Of a DNA stretch of 10,784 bases, positions 1 through 5,357 are shown piece after piece. Made by a program: the position numbers and the translations under genes. This stretch comes from an uncultured Eubacteriales bacterium (GTDB taxonomy: Bacteria > Bacillota > Clostridia > Lachnospirales > CAG-274): NCBI GenBank assembly GCA_902495025.1, contig CABUWB010000040.1, positions 1 to 10,784 of the forward strand, written 5' to 3'. The notes beneath the pieces were generated by a model. That model did no database searches. It saw nothing but the letters and a program-made list of their open reading frames with translations, and was not told the DNA's origin. Within the stretch, counting starts at the first letter, position 1, and every line of letters begins with the position of its first letter.

Positions 1-10
1 AATCTTTTTC

Positions 11-30
11 GTCGCCGCTTTCGCAGCAAC
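11..30 (-). other. 5' hairpin behind promoter P1 of the tandem array
   Basis: Read on the minus strand this is an 8-bp stem (11-18 with 23-30) containing two G-U pairs, closed by a GAAA tetraloop. It begins at position 30, where transcription from the promoter just upstream should start, so the RNA would begin with this hairpin. Equivalent hairpins follow the two upstream promoters. A role in RNA stability, processing or antitermination is inference. Confidence 0.6.
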
Positions 31-36
31 TCTGTT

Positions 37-65
37 ATTTTAGCACAGCTCATAGCTGTTGTCAA
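37..65 (-). promoter_or_regulatory. Tandem promoter P1 (leftward), TTGACA-17-TAAAAT
   Basis: On the minus strand a perfect -35 (TTGACA, 60-65) and a -10 (TAAAAT, 37-42) are separated by 17 bases, with a TG one base before the -10 (extended -10). A-rich sequence upstream resembles an UP element. It is the unit closest to whatever gene lies left of the window. The promoter shares spacer wording (AGCTGTG) with the two upstream copies. Confidence 0.75.
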
Positions 66-95
66 TAACTTTTTTTAGATTTTTCAAAATTTGCC

Positions 96-114
96 TTGCC
101 GTTTTCAGCGGCAA
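96..114 (-). other. 5' hairpin behind promoter P2
   Basis: Minus-strand stem TTGCCG/CGGCAA (109-114 with 96-101) with a 7-base loop, starting about two bases after the predicted start of transcription from P2. Position relative to the promoter matches the hairpins of the other two units while the stem sequence differs, which points to conserved structure. Confidence 0.6.
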
Positions 115-122
115 CAGAAGAT

Positions 123-151
123 ATATTAACACATCTTTCTGTCTTTGTCAA
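123..151 (-). promoter_or_regulatory. Tandem promoter P2 (leftward), TTGACA-17-TAATAT
   Basis: Minus-strand -35 TTGACA (146-151), 17-base spacer, -10 TAATAT (123-128) with a TGT extended -10. Preceded by A/T-tract sequence (about 154-178). It lies 86 bases upstream of P1 and is the middle member of three similar units. Confidence 0.8.
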
Positions 152-188
152 CAAGTTTTTTATCTTTTTATAAAAACTTATCTGACTT

Positions 189-209
189 GCTGTCGTTTCT
201 TGCGACAGC
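189..209 (-). other. 5' hairpin behind promoter P3
   Basis: Perfect 7-bp minus-strand stem GCTGTCG/CGACAGC (203-209 with 189-195) and a 7-base loop. Its first base falls at the predicted transcription start of P3. Same placement as in the other two units. Confidence 0.6.
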
Positions 210-215
210 TAGATT

Positions 216-244
216 ATATTAACACAGCTTTTAAGCCTTGTCAA
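216..244 (-). promoter_or_regulatory. Tandem promoter P3 (leftward), TTGACA-17-TAATAT
   Basis: Minus-strand -35 TTGACA (239-244), 17-base spacer, -10 TAATAT (216-221) with TGT extended -10, preceded by A-tracts at about 247-270 resembling an UP element. Lies 93 bases upstream of P2. Three such promoters in series, firing away from the tRNA gene, are typical of rRNA operon control regions in Firmicutes; the target gene is outside the window, so that assignment is inference. Confidence 0.8.
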
Positions 245-328
245 CACATTTTTTACAATTTTTTAAAATAATTTTTGCACTGCCCACATATAGTTAAATC
301 CGCATAAAACAGAACTATATACAAGCAA

Positions 329-358
329 AGAAAAAAGCTGCCAACAATGTTGACAGCT
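329..358 (-). terminator. Intrinsic terminator of the tRNA-Ser gene
   Basis: On the minus strand a 10-bp stem (349-358 with 336-345, one G-U pair, 3-base loop) is followed by a run of six T (331-336, overlapping the last pair). It lies just after the tRNA 3' end and separates it from the leftward tandem promoters. Confidence 0.85.
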
Positions 359-364
359 TAGCGA

Positions 365-452
365 CGGAGTAGGAGAGATTTGAACTCTCGCGCCGCTTTC
401 ACGACCTACTCCCTTAGCAGGGGAGCCTCTTCAGCCACTTGAGTACTACTCC
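365..452 (-). tRNA. tRNA-Ser, anticodon GCU
   Basis: The minus strand folds as an 88-nt class II tRNA: acceptor stem GGAGTAG/CTACTCC (446-452 with 366-372), discriminator G at 365, D arm CTC/GAG, anticodon stem CTCCC/GGGAG with loop CTGCTAA (anticodon GCT), a long variable arm of about 19 nt as expected for serine, and T stem GAGAG/CTCTC with loop TTCAAAT. It decodes AGC/AGU codons. The 3' CCA is not encoded; the bases after the discriminator are TCG. It has its own promoter and terminator, so it is a single-gene unit. Confidence 0.96.
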
Positions 453-468
453 TTAACAACGCTTGATT

Positions 469-498
469 ATTATACAACACAACACAAACAAAAGTCAA
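469..498 (-). promoter_or_regulatory. Promoter of tRNA-Ser, TTGACT-18-TATAAT
   Basis: Minus-strand -35 TTGACT (493-498) and perfect -10 TATAAT (469-474), 18-base spacer. Transcription should start near 462, ten bases before the mature tRNA 5' end. A perfect T7A7 palindrome (502-515) lies just upstream of the -35 and could act as an UP element. Confidence 0.85.
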
Positions 499-525
499 GC
501 CTTTTTTTAAAAAAATCACAATTAA

Positions 526-1548
526 TCATTTTATTGTAAATTTAACGCTGTAATACTCATCTGTTTCTTCTATATAAATGCTTTCCTCGGTTACATCAAT
601 ACCGTCCAGCTTTGCCTTAAACTCCGCATAGCTTATGCCGCCCACAAAAGCCTTAATGCCATCGCTGTCGCTTGTATACTCAGCAACATCTTCACATGAC
701 GCCAGTATTTCCTCTACCTTTTTTACATCGGCACTGTTTATAATAAGATTGACTCCGTATTTCTCCGCCTGCTCATACGCTCCTGATGCTGCCGATTTAA
801 GCATTGGCGCAGAGTCGGTGTCAGCCATTCCCTCATCAACTGCATCCATATCAAAGGAATAGCTCTCTGCGGTCTGATTTACTGCCGCCTCAGGTGCAGC
901 TGCCGCTTTTTCTTCCTCAGCCTCACGCTCGGCAGGCATGGTTGTTTCCTCCAGAGGCTTTACGGCGTTTGTATTTGTCTGCACCGCAGCGGTTTCGGTC
1001 TGAATTTCCGTTTCTTCAATATATATATGAGTAACCGCCTCACTTACCGGCTCGGTTACGGTTTCGGTTAATATCTCCGTTACAGTTTCCGTATTGCTTT
1101 CTGCCGCAGCTTCGGTAACGGTCTGCGTTTCTACCTGTGCGGCAATATTATCCATTTCTGTCATATCGCCAGCGGCACTCTTGGTAACCATATTACCGTT
1201 TTCCCTTGCAGCCTCCAGCCTGCCCTCCAGATGTTCACTGCTGCCATAGCCTATACCTATAAGACAGATAAGCACAACGGCGGCGGCAGCACTTGCGCCT
1301 ATGCCCGTTAAGCCAAAAAATGCAATACGCTTTTGCTTTTTAATTTTTGCCCTCAGCCTTTCATCAAAACCGTCGGGTACATTCTGCGCCAGCTTGGACA
1401 GCTCTCCCTTTAACGCTTTCAGCTCCGCAAGCTCCCTGCGGCAGTCCGCACAGTTGTCAAGGTGCTTTACCACCTCGCCGCAGCTTTGCTCATCAAGCTC
1501 GCCCGTAATATATTCATCCAGCAGATTTTTAATTTCCTCACAGCTCAT
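526..1548 (-). CDS. Zinc-finger anti-sigma factor with long extracytoplasmic part
   Basis: Likely membrane-bound inhibitor of the ECF sigma factor encoded just upstream. The N-terminus carries the anti-sigma zinc-binding pattern: C3, then H28-x3-C32-x2-C35, followed by a charged helix (about 38-72) and one hydrophobic segment (about 78-100). The outer part has a Thr/Glu-rich low-complexity stretch with repeated TVTE (about 139-190), an Ala/Glu-rich stretch, and a possibly folded C-terminal part from about 265 that I do not recognise. Start: an ATG six codons upstream (1566) exists, but AAAGGTGG sits seven bases before the ATG at 1548, so I use 1548 (340 aa). It begins 31 bases after the sigma gene ends. 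No convincing terminator follows; transcripts may run towards the tRNA gene. Confidence 0.85.
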   Translation of the reverse strand: MSCEEIKNLLDEYITGELDEQSCGEVVKHLDNCADCRRELAELKALKGELSKLAQNVPDGFDERLRAKIKKQKRIAFFGLTGIGASAAAAVVLICLIGIGYGSSEHLEGRLEAARENGNMVTKSAAGDMTEMDNIAAQVETQTVTEAAAESNTETVTEILTETVTEPVSEAVTHIYIEETEIQTETAAVQTNTNAVKPLEETTMPAEREAEEEKAAAAPEAAVNQTAESYSFDMDAVDEGMADTDSAPMLKSAASGAYEQAEKYGVNLIINSADVKKVEEILASCEDVAEYTSDSDGIKAFVGGISYAEFKAKLDGIDVTEESIYIEETDEYYSVKFTIK

Positions 1549-1579
1549 TACCTCACCACCTTTCATATATAAAGACGTA

Positions 1580-2146
1580 TTAAATTAAATTTTGTTCCAC
1601 AATTATTTCACGCAATTTTTTTCTTGACCTGTTAAGCGAGGACTTAACCGTTCCTATTTCAAGCTCGGTTACCTCGGCAATCTCCTTATAGCTCATACCC
1701 TTAATATCACGCAGCACAATAAGCATTTTTGCACGCTCATCAAGGCTGTTTATGGCATTTTCAAGCGCCCGTCTGCGCTCTGCCGCCAGAACCTCCTCGT
1801 GTACGGTGCTTTTATCCGCCACCGTTTCGGGTATTTCCTCCGTATCGGATATATGAGTTTTGCGCTTTCTTATTTCATCAAGACAGACATTTTTGCATAT
1901 ACGCAGCGCCCACGTTTTAAGCGACGCATTTTCCTTATATCCCGGCAGAGCCTTATAAACACGCAAAAAAGCCTCCTGCGCCATATCCTCTGCATCCTGA
2001 TGATTACCGTTCATCAGCCGCAGTGCAAGATTGAACACAAAAGGCTCCAAATCACCCATAAGAGTGCAAAAAGCGCCCTCGTCGCCCCTTTTTGCCCTGC
2101 TGATAAGTATATTGATATGACCGTCATTAAAGGCAATAAAGAACAC
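1580..2146 (-). CDS. ECF-type RNA polymerase sigma factor
   Basis: 188-residue sigma-70 family protein of the extracytoplasmic-function group (SigW/RpoE-like), directing RNA polymerase to alternative promoters. Region 2 spans about 12-90, with the typical DAEDMAQEAF segment (51-60) and the KTWALRI segment (77-83); a variable linker follows (about 95-118). Region 4 (about 122-182) contains the helix-turn-helix MSYKEIAEVTELEIGTVKSS (151-170) for -35 recognition. Translation starts at GTG, with AGGGAGGTG seven bases upstream (GGAGG at 2154-2158); this binding site overlaps the stop codon of the preceding phosphatase gene, so the two are tightly linked. The downstream zinc-finger protein is its probable anti-sigma partner. 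The regulon is not known from the sequence. Confidence 0.93.
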   Translation of the reverse strand: MFFIAFNDGHINILISRAKRGDEGAFCTLMGDLEPFVFNLALRLMNGNHQDAEDMAQEAFLRVYKALPGYKENASLKTWALRICKNVCLDEIRKRKTHISDTEEIPETVADKSTVHEEVLAAERRRALENAINSLDERAKMLIVLRDIKGMSYKEIAEVTELEIGTVKSSLNRSRKKLREIIVEQNLI

Positions 2147-2158
2147 GAGAGCACCTCC

Positions 2159-2656
2159 CTATAAAATAATAAAACCCAGTACGCCTGTTATGCCGCCTAT
2201 AAGCCAGCCAAGCAGGACATCAAGCGGATAATGCACACCTGCGCAAATCCTTGAAAGACCCGTAAAAAGTGCCAGCACCGCAAGCAGCAGTGCAATATAC
2301 GGACTTATAACCCAGAATGCAAGCGCAATAACCATTGCTGACGCCGCATGATTGCTCGGACACGAGCCGTTTTCCTCATGCGAGAGCAGAGGTTCAAGCC
2401 CGAAGCGCACAAAGGGGCGTTTTCTGCCTATAATCTTTCTTAAAAAGCTGTTGTAGCACAGCACAAGAAAGGGAATAATAAGAAACCTTATAAGCCTTTG
2501 CGGCGAAAGGGCAAGCAGCCACACCGCACCTGCGCCATAGGCAGCAAAGAAAAAGCCCTTGGACAGTACGGCAAGCCTTGTTACCGCCCATTTAATGCTT
2601 TTCCTTTTTAATGTAAAATTATACATATATAAAAACAGTTTAGCGTCAAAATTCAT
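2159..2656 (-). CDS. PAP2-family membrane phosphatase (lipid phosphatase)
   Basis: 165-residue integral membrane protein of the PAP2/acid phosphatase superfamily. All three signature motifs are present: R73-x6-R80-P81 (K/R-x6-RP), P100-S-N-H103 (PSGH-like, Asn for Gly), and S135-R-x5-H142-x3-D146; the two His are the expected catalytic residues. About five hydrophobic segments (about 25-49, 55-71, 104-118, 120-138, 146-165). BcrC-like members recycle undecaprenyl diphosphate for cell-wall synthesis; other members act on phosphatidyl phosphates, so the substrate is inferred. Start chosen at 2656, one base after the dapF stop (TGAAATG), implying coupled translation; a longer frame opens at 2686 inside dapF but adds residues unlike the family. 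Confidence 0.85.
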   Translation of the reverse strand: MNFDAKLFLYMYNFTLKRKSIKWAVTRLAVLSKGFFFAAYGAGAVWLLALSPQRLIRFLIIPFLVLCYNSFLRKIIGRKRPFVRFGLEPLLSHEENGSCPSNHAASAMVIALAFWVISPYIALLLAVLALFTGLSRICAGVHYPLDVLLGWLIGGITGVLGFIIL

Positions 2657-2657
2657 T

Positions 2658-3503
2658 TCAATCAAAAAGCACACCGTCAAAAACAAAGGTTGCAGGGCCT
2701 GTCATATAAACATGACCGTCCTTTTCGCTCCAGTCAATTGTAAGAGTACCGCCAAGCAGCTCAACATCAACAGGACCTCTTTTGCAAACGCCTACAATGT
2801 TAGATGCAACAACGGTTGCACATGTACCTGTACCGCAAGCCCATGTTTCGCCAGTACCTCTCTCCCACACACGCATTTTAAGGTGTGAGTCGTCCACCTT
2901 TTCAGCAAACTCAATATTTGCCTTGCGTGGGAAATGGCTGTCCACCTCCAGCACAGAGCCATACTTTTCAACCTCAAAATCCTTAACAGGACTATCTATA
3001 AAGGTTACAGCGTGTGGATTGCCCATTGAAACACAGGTAAAATCCCAGCTCTTGTCATGTGCGTTAAGTGTAAGACCTGTTACGGGTGTACCCTCTGCGG
3101 TTACAGGAATCTGCTCGGGAGCGAGAATAGGCTCACCCATATCAACGGTAAGGGTTTCCGTTTCGCCCTTGTCGTTTAAGTGAAGCTCCAGAATTTTAAT
3201 ACCTGCAAGCGTTTCAACGGTAATGGTTGTTTTGTTGATAACGCCCCTGTCGTGTACATACTTGCCCACACAGCGGATAGCATTGCCGCACATTTCTGAC
3301 TCGCTGCCATCAGGGTTGAACATTCTCATACGGCAGTCAGCAACCTCGCTTGGACAGATAAGCACAAGACCGTCAGAGCCGATACCGAAATGCCTGTCGC
3401 TCACACGCTTTGAAAGCTCATTAGGGTTATCCACCTTTTCCTCAAAGCAGTTGATGTACACGTAGTCATTTCCACAGCCTGTCATTTTTGTAAATTTAAG
3501 CAT
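2658..3503 (-). CDS. dapF: Diaminopimelate epimerase
   Basis: Converts LL-diaminopimelate to meso-diaminopimelate in the cytoplasm, feeding both lysine biosynthesis and peptidoglycan precursors. 281 residues, close to the usual length. The two catalytic cysteines lie in the conserved contexts: C72 in SEMCGNAIRCVG (68-79) and C223 in GETWACGTGTCA (218-229). The N-terminus FTKMTGCGNDYV (4-15) and GSDGLV (42-47) are also typical. Start at 3503 follows AAAGGAGG by eight bases; an in-frame ATG at 3524 lies before the binding site and is rejected. First gene of the minus-strand operon with the PAP2 phosphatase and the sigma/anti-sigma pair. Confidence 0.97.
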   Translation of the reverse strand: MLKFTKMTGCGNDYVYINCFEEKVDNPNELSKRVSDRHFGIGSDGLVLICPSEVADCRMRMFNPDGSESEMCGNAIRCVGKYVHDRGVINKTTITVETLAGIKILELHLNDKGETETLTVDMGEPILAPEQIPVTAEGTPVTGLTLNAHDKSWDFTCVSMGNPHAVTFIDSPVKDFEVEKYGSVLEVDSHFPRKANIEFAEKVDDSHLKMRVWERGTGETWACGTGTCATVVASNIVGVCKRGPVDVELLGGTLTIDWSEKDGHVYMTGPATFVFDGVLFD

Positions 3504-3539
3504 TTTTACAGCCTCCTTTTGCATATATTCTTTGGGTTA

Positions 3540-3568
3540 AAGATACCACAAATAAGGCTGACTGTCAA
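3540..3568 (-). promoter_or_regulatory. Promoter of the dapF operon, TTGACA-17-TATCTT
   Basis: Minus-strand -35 TTGACA (3563-3568), 17-base spacer, -10 TATCTT (3540-3545), about 30 bases upstream of the dapF ribosome binding site start. It sits at the left edge of the restriction-modification island, so host transcription was apparently preserved. Confidence 0.8.
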
Positions 3569-3611
3569 TAAAATAAGTCGTTTAGAATTTTCACAGCAAG
3601 TCTGTTACAAT

Positions 3612-3623
3612 AACTTTTAATCC
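3612..3623 (+). promoter_or_regulatory. Upstream copy of C-box-like element
   Basis: ACTTTTAATCC (3613-3623) matches ACTTATAATCC (3640-3650) at 10 of 11 bases, 27 bases apart. The closer copy is the better-placed operator; this one may be a further binding site for the controller protein or chance in AT-rich DNA. Confidence 0.4.
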
Positions 3624-3636
3624 AATTATCCATTTT

Positions 3637-3664
3637 GTTACTTATAATCCGTTGTCTCATTTTC
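3637..3664 (+). promoter_or_regulatory. Putative C-box operator of the controller protein
   Basis: The left site TACTTATAATC (3639-3649) followed by CGTT strongly resembles the GACTTATAGTC-CGTG left operator I remember for C.Esp1396I-type controller proteins. A weaker right site with the same spacing would be GTCTCATTTTC (3654-3664), overlapping the -35 hexamer. This arrangement (strong site upstream, weak site over -35) is the known basis for activation at low and repression at high C-protein levels. Confidence 0.6.
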
Positions 3665-3680
3665 TGCTTAACAATATAAT
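3652..3680 (+). promoter_or_regulatory. Promoter of the C protein / nuclease genes, TTGTCT-17-TATAAT
   Basis: -35 TTGTCT (3652-3657) and perfect -10 TATAAT (3675-3680) with a 17-base spacer. Expected start near 3687, so the ribosome binding site GAGGTGA (3687-3693) would lie at the very 5' end of the mRNA. The -35 is embedded in the putative C-box region. Confidence 0.75.
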
Positions 3681-3697
3681 TATTTTGAGGTGATGTA

Positions 3698-3907
3698 ATG
3701 ATAAAAGAAGAAATCGGCAAACGAATAAGGGAACTTCGGCAAAAAGCAGGATTAAGCCAAGAAAAATTTGCCTTAAAAATTGAAATGGACAGGACATATT
3801 TAGCTTCTGTAGAAGCAGGTAAGAGAAACATTTCCATAGTCAATCTTCAAAAAATTGCAATGGGTTTAAATGTTAGTTTATCCGAATTATTTAAAGGAGT
3901 GGATTAA
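3698..3907 (+). CDS. Restriction-modification controller (C) protein, XRE-type HTH
   Basis: 69-residue DNA-binding protein consisting of little more than one helix-turn-helix domain (about 6-64). The stretch DRTYLASVEAGKRNISIVNL (30-49) is the recognition-helix region typical of C proteins such as C.PvuII or C.AhdI. As a dimer it is expected to bind the operator upstream of its own promoter, activating and later repressing itself and the nuclease gene. GAGGTGA lies before the ATG. Its stop codon abuts the next start (TAAATG), so the two are co-translated. Plain XRE regulators look similar, but the adjoining nuclease and methyltransferase genes and the C-box-like site favour a C protein. Confidence 0.88.
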   Translation: MIKEEIGKRIRELRQKAGLSQEKFALKIEMDRTYLASVEAGKRNISIVNLQKIAMGLNVSLSELFKGVD

Positions 3908-4507
3908 ATGACTAAAACTGAATTATTTTTAAAGTTAGCCCAACCTGATATAAACGGCTGCAGCCGATGGGTATCAGTCACTGAATTCACTGGCGAATAT
4001 GTCAGTTTACAATTCGGAAATGGTGCTTCTTGGGCAAGAAAAGAATCAACTTTAGCTAAAAAATATATAATTGAGTTTGATAAATCTATTACCCCGGGCA
4101 ATAGTATAGACGCCATACGCCTCAATGGATATAATAACGGAGATTATTCTCAGCATATTAGAGCTGATATAAAACGAAAAATTAAATCAATGCGTTGCGT
4201 CGTTCTAGGCACATCCAATCCCGAAGTGGACCATAAAAATGGTATGAAAAACGAAGCTAGAGTAATGCGAAACGAAGAACAAAAACTATCCGATTTTCAA
4301 CCCCTTAGCAAAGCAGCAAATGATGCAAAAAGACAATTTTGCAAAGAATGTATCAAAACAGGAATTCGATATGATGCTAAAAAGCTCGGATATCCAATGT
4401 CATATTACAAAGGCAATGCAACACACAATGGAGAAGAAGATGCCTGTATAGGATGTTATTGGTATGATCCTTTAGAATTTAAACAGCACCTGCAGGAAAA
4501 AGAATAA
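3908..4507 (+). CDS. Probable type II restriction endonuclease, HNH-like with zinc-binding cysteines
   Basis: 199 residues, assigned as the nuclease from position (behind a C gene, facing two DNA methyltransferases) and motifs. The C-terminal half has an HNH-like (beta-beta-alpha-metal) pattern: V107-D108-H109-K-N111, then DFQPL (129-133), then A137-N138-D-A-K141. Two CxxC pairs, C145/C148 and C180/C183, probably hold a structural zinc. The N-terminal half (about 1-100) matches nothing I know and may recognise DNA. Expected to cut a specific unmethylated site in the cytoplasm. AAAGGAG lies shortly before the ATG, inside the C gene end. Recognition sequence unknown. I could not assign it to a named enzyme; an HNH nuclease of other function is less likely in this setting. 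Confidence 0.78.
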   Translation: MTKTELFLKLAQPDINGCSRWVSVTEFTGEYVSLQFGNGASWARKESTLAKKYIIEFDKSITPGNSIDAIRLNGYNNGDYSQHIRADIKRKIKSMRCVVLGTSNPEVDHKNGMKNEARVMRNEEQKLSDFQPLSKAANDAKRQFCKECIKTGIRYDAKKLGYPMSYYKGNATHNGEEDACIGCYWYDPLEFKQHLQEKE

Positions 4508-4530
4508 TTCCATCACAGGTTATACATCAC

Positions 4531-4556
4531 AAATTAGATACTATTAATACTAATTT
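4531..4556. terminator. Weak AT-rich hairpin between convergent nuclease and methyltransferase genes
   Basis: Stem AAATTAG/CTAATTT (4531-4537 with 4550-4556), 12-base loop, followed on the plus strand by two more T. It spans the stop codon of the leftward gene. Could slow transcription from the nuclease side, but the stem has only one G-C pair, so this is tentative. Confidence 0.3.
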
Positions 4557-5341
4557 TTAACCTTCTTAAAAACAAAAATATACTCGTGTTTAAATATATA
4601 AAAATCACTTGCCAAAGCACGATAGCGCCAAATTGCTTTTTGGTTTGATTTCCCCTTTGTATCTTCAAAGTTTTTCACCAAAATCGCCTTCAATTTGAAT
4701 CCCTTATTAACAAAAAGATTCATGCAATAAAATCCAAGTGGTATTATCTCACTATTGGCATATTTATCTCCTATAACAACTGCACAATACCTGTTTTTTT
4801 CGAGGTATTGTGCAGTATTGTCAACCACCCTTCCAAACTCATTGATAAATTCATCTACACTATTGCTATTACTTAAATCATTTTCATTATCTGAAAATTT
4901 AAGTATATCCCAATAAGGTGGGTGATAGATAATAAACTGCACTTTGTTTGTTTCAAAAACACTCAATATTTTTTTTATATCATAAACCCTACTATCTCCA
5001 ACACATACACAACTTTGACACGTATCCTTTTTTTCTGACATTATTCTTGTATATGCTTCTTTTGCTACATTTTCCTGAAGCTCTATTCCAATTGCATTCC
5101 TTTCTAGTCTTTGAGCCTCAATAAGAGATGTACCGCTCCCCATAAATGGGTCAAGTATTAACTCCCCCTTTTTTGTATACCTCCTAAATAGCTGATTGGG
5201 TATCTGTGGAATAAAGTTGCCGTGATAATATCCACTATGCGCACCAGAATTATCTCGTTTATCTATAATCCAAAGCGTATCTGTATATATATCGCCATAT
5301 TCTTTCCAAACACGCATATCTATATCATTGTATTTTGCCAT
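4550..5341 (-). CDS. DNA methyltransferase of N4-cytosine/N6-adenine type (second of the pair)
   Basis: 263-residue SAM-dependent DNA methyltransferase. A motif X-like segment (about 35-55) precedes motif I DPFMGSGT (64-71); acidic E87 in AIGIE is motif II; motif IV is HPPYW (140-144), catalytic loop of amino-methyltransferases with His where Asp, Ser or Asn is usual. The order X, I, II, IV is gamma-like, and the chain is short, leaving about 120 residues after motif IV for motifs V-VIII and base recognition. Whether it makes N6-methyladenine or N4-methylcytosine cannot be read from sequence. GAGGAG lies five bases before the ATG, 16 bases after the first methyltransferase gene ends: one operon. 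It probably protects one strand or half of the recognition site. Confidence 0.85.
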   Translation of the reverse strand: MAKYNDIDMRVWKEYGDIYTDTLWIIDKRDNSGAHSGYYHGNFIPQIPNQLFRRYTKKGELILDPFMGSGTSLIEAQRLERNAIGIELQENVAKEAYTRIMSEKKDTCQSCVCVGDSRVYDIKKILSVFETNKVQFIIYHPPYWDILKFSDNENDLSNSNSVDEFINEFGRVVDNTAQYLEKNRYCAVVIGDKYANSEIIPLGFYCMNLFVNKGFKLKAILVKNFEDTKGKSNQKAIWRYRALASDFYIFKHEYIFVFKKVKN

Positions 5342-5357
5342 AGAATCTCCTCATTAT

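Larger units (their letters stand above)
10..270 (-). repeat. Three-copy degenerate tandem repeat, about 90 bp per unit
   Basis: Three units (about 10-90, 91-180, 181-270) share the same order of parts read on the minus strand: A/T tract, TTGACA, a spacer with a CTGTGT-like segment, extended -10, hairpin, short linker. The stems differ in sequence but keep pairing. I see no protein-coding content; an open frame on the plus strand through it merely echoes the DNA periodicity. The rest of the gene-free left edge (271-328) shows nothing I can assign. Confidence 0.75.

Noticed and set aside
59..271. Open reading frame of 70 codons on the plus strand
   Set aside because: It runs through the tandem promoter repeat; its repeated peptide pattern (INTSF.../INTAF...) just mirrors the 93-base DNA repeat, it has no ribosome binding site and the strand opposes the promoters.
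515..528. Possible terminator after the anti-sigma gene
   Set aside because: The sequence after the stop has a T-run but no GC stem; T7A7 alone is not a convincing terminator.
2782..3183. 133-codon plus-strand frame inside dapF
   Set aside because: Fully antisense to dapF, whose catalytic motifs are intact; typical shadow frame.
3565..3843. 92-codon minus-strand frame over the controller promoter and gene
   Set aside because: Overlaps the C-box, the promoter and most of the well-supported C-protein gene; no ribosome binding site and no recognisable protein.
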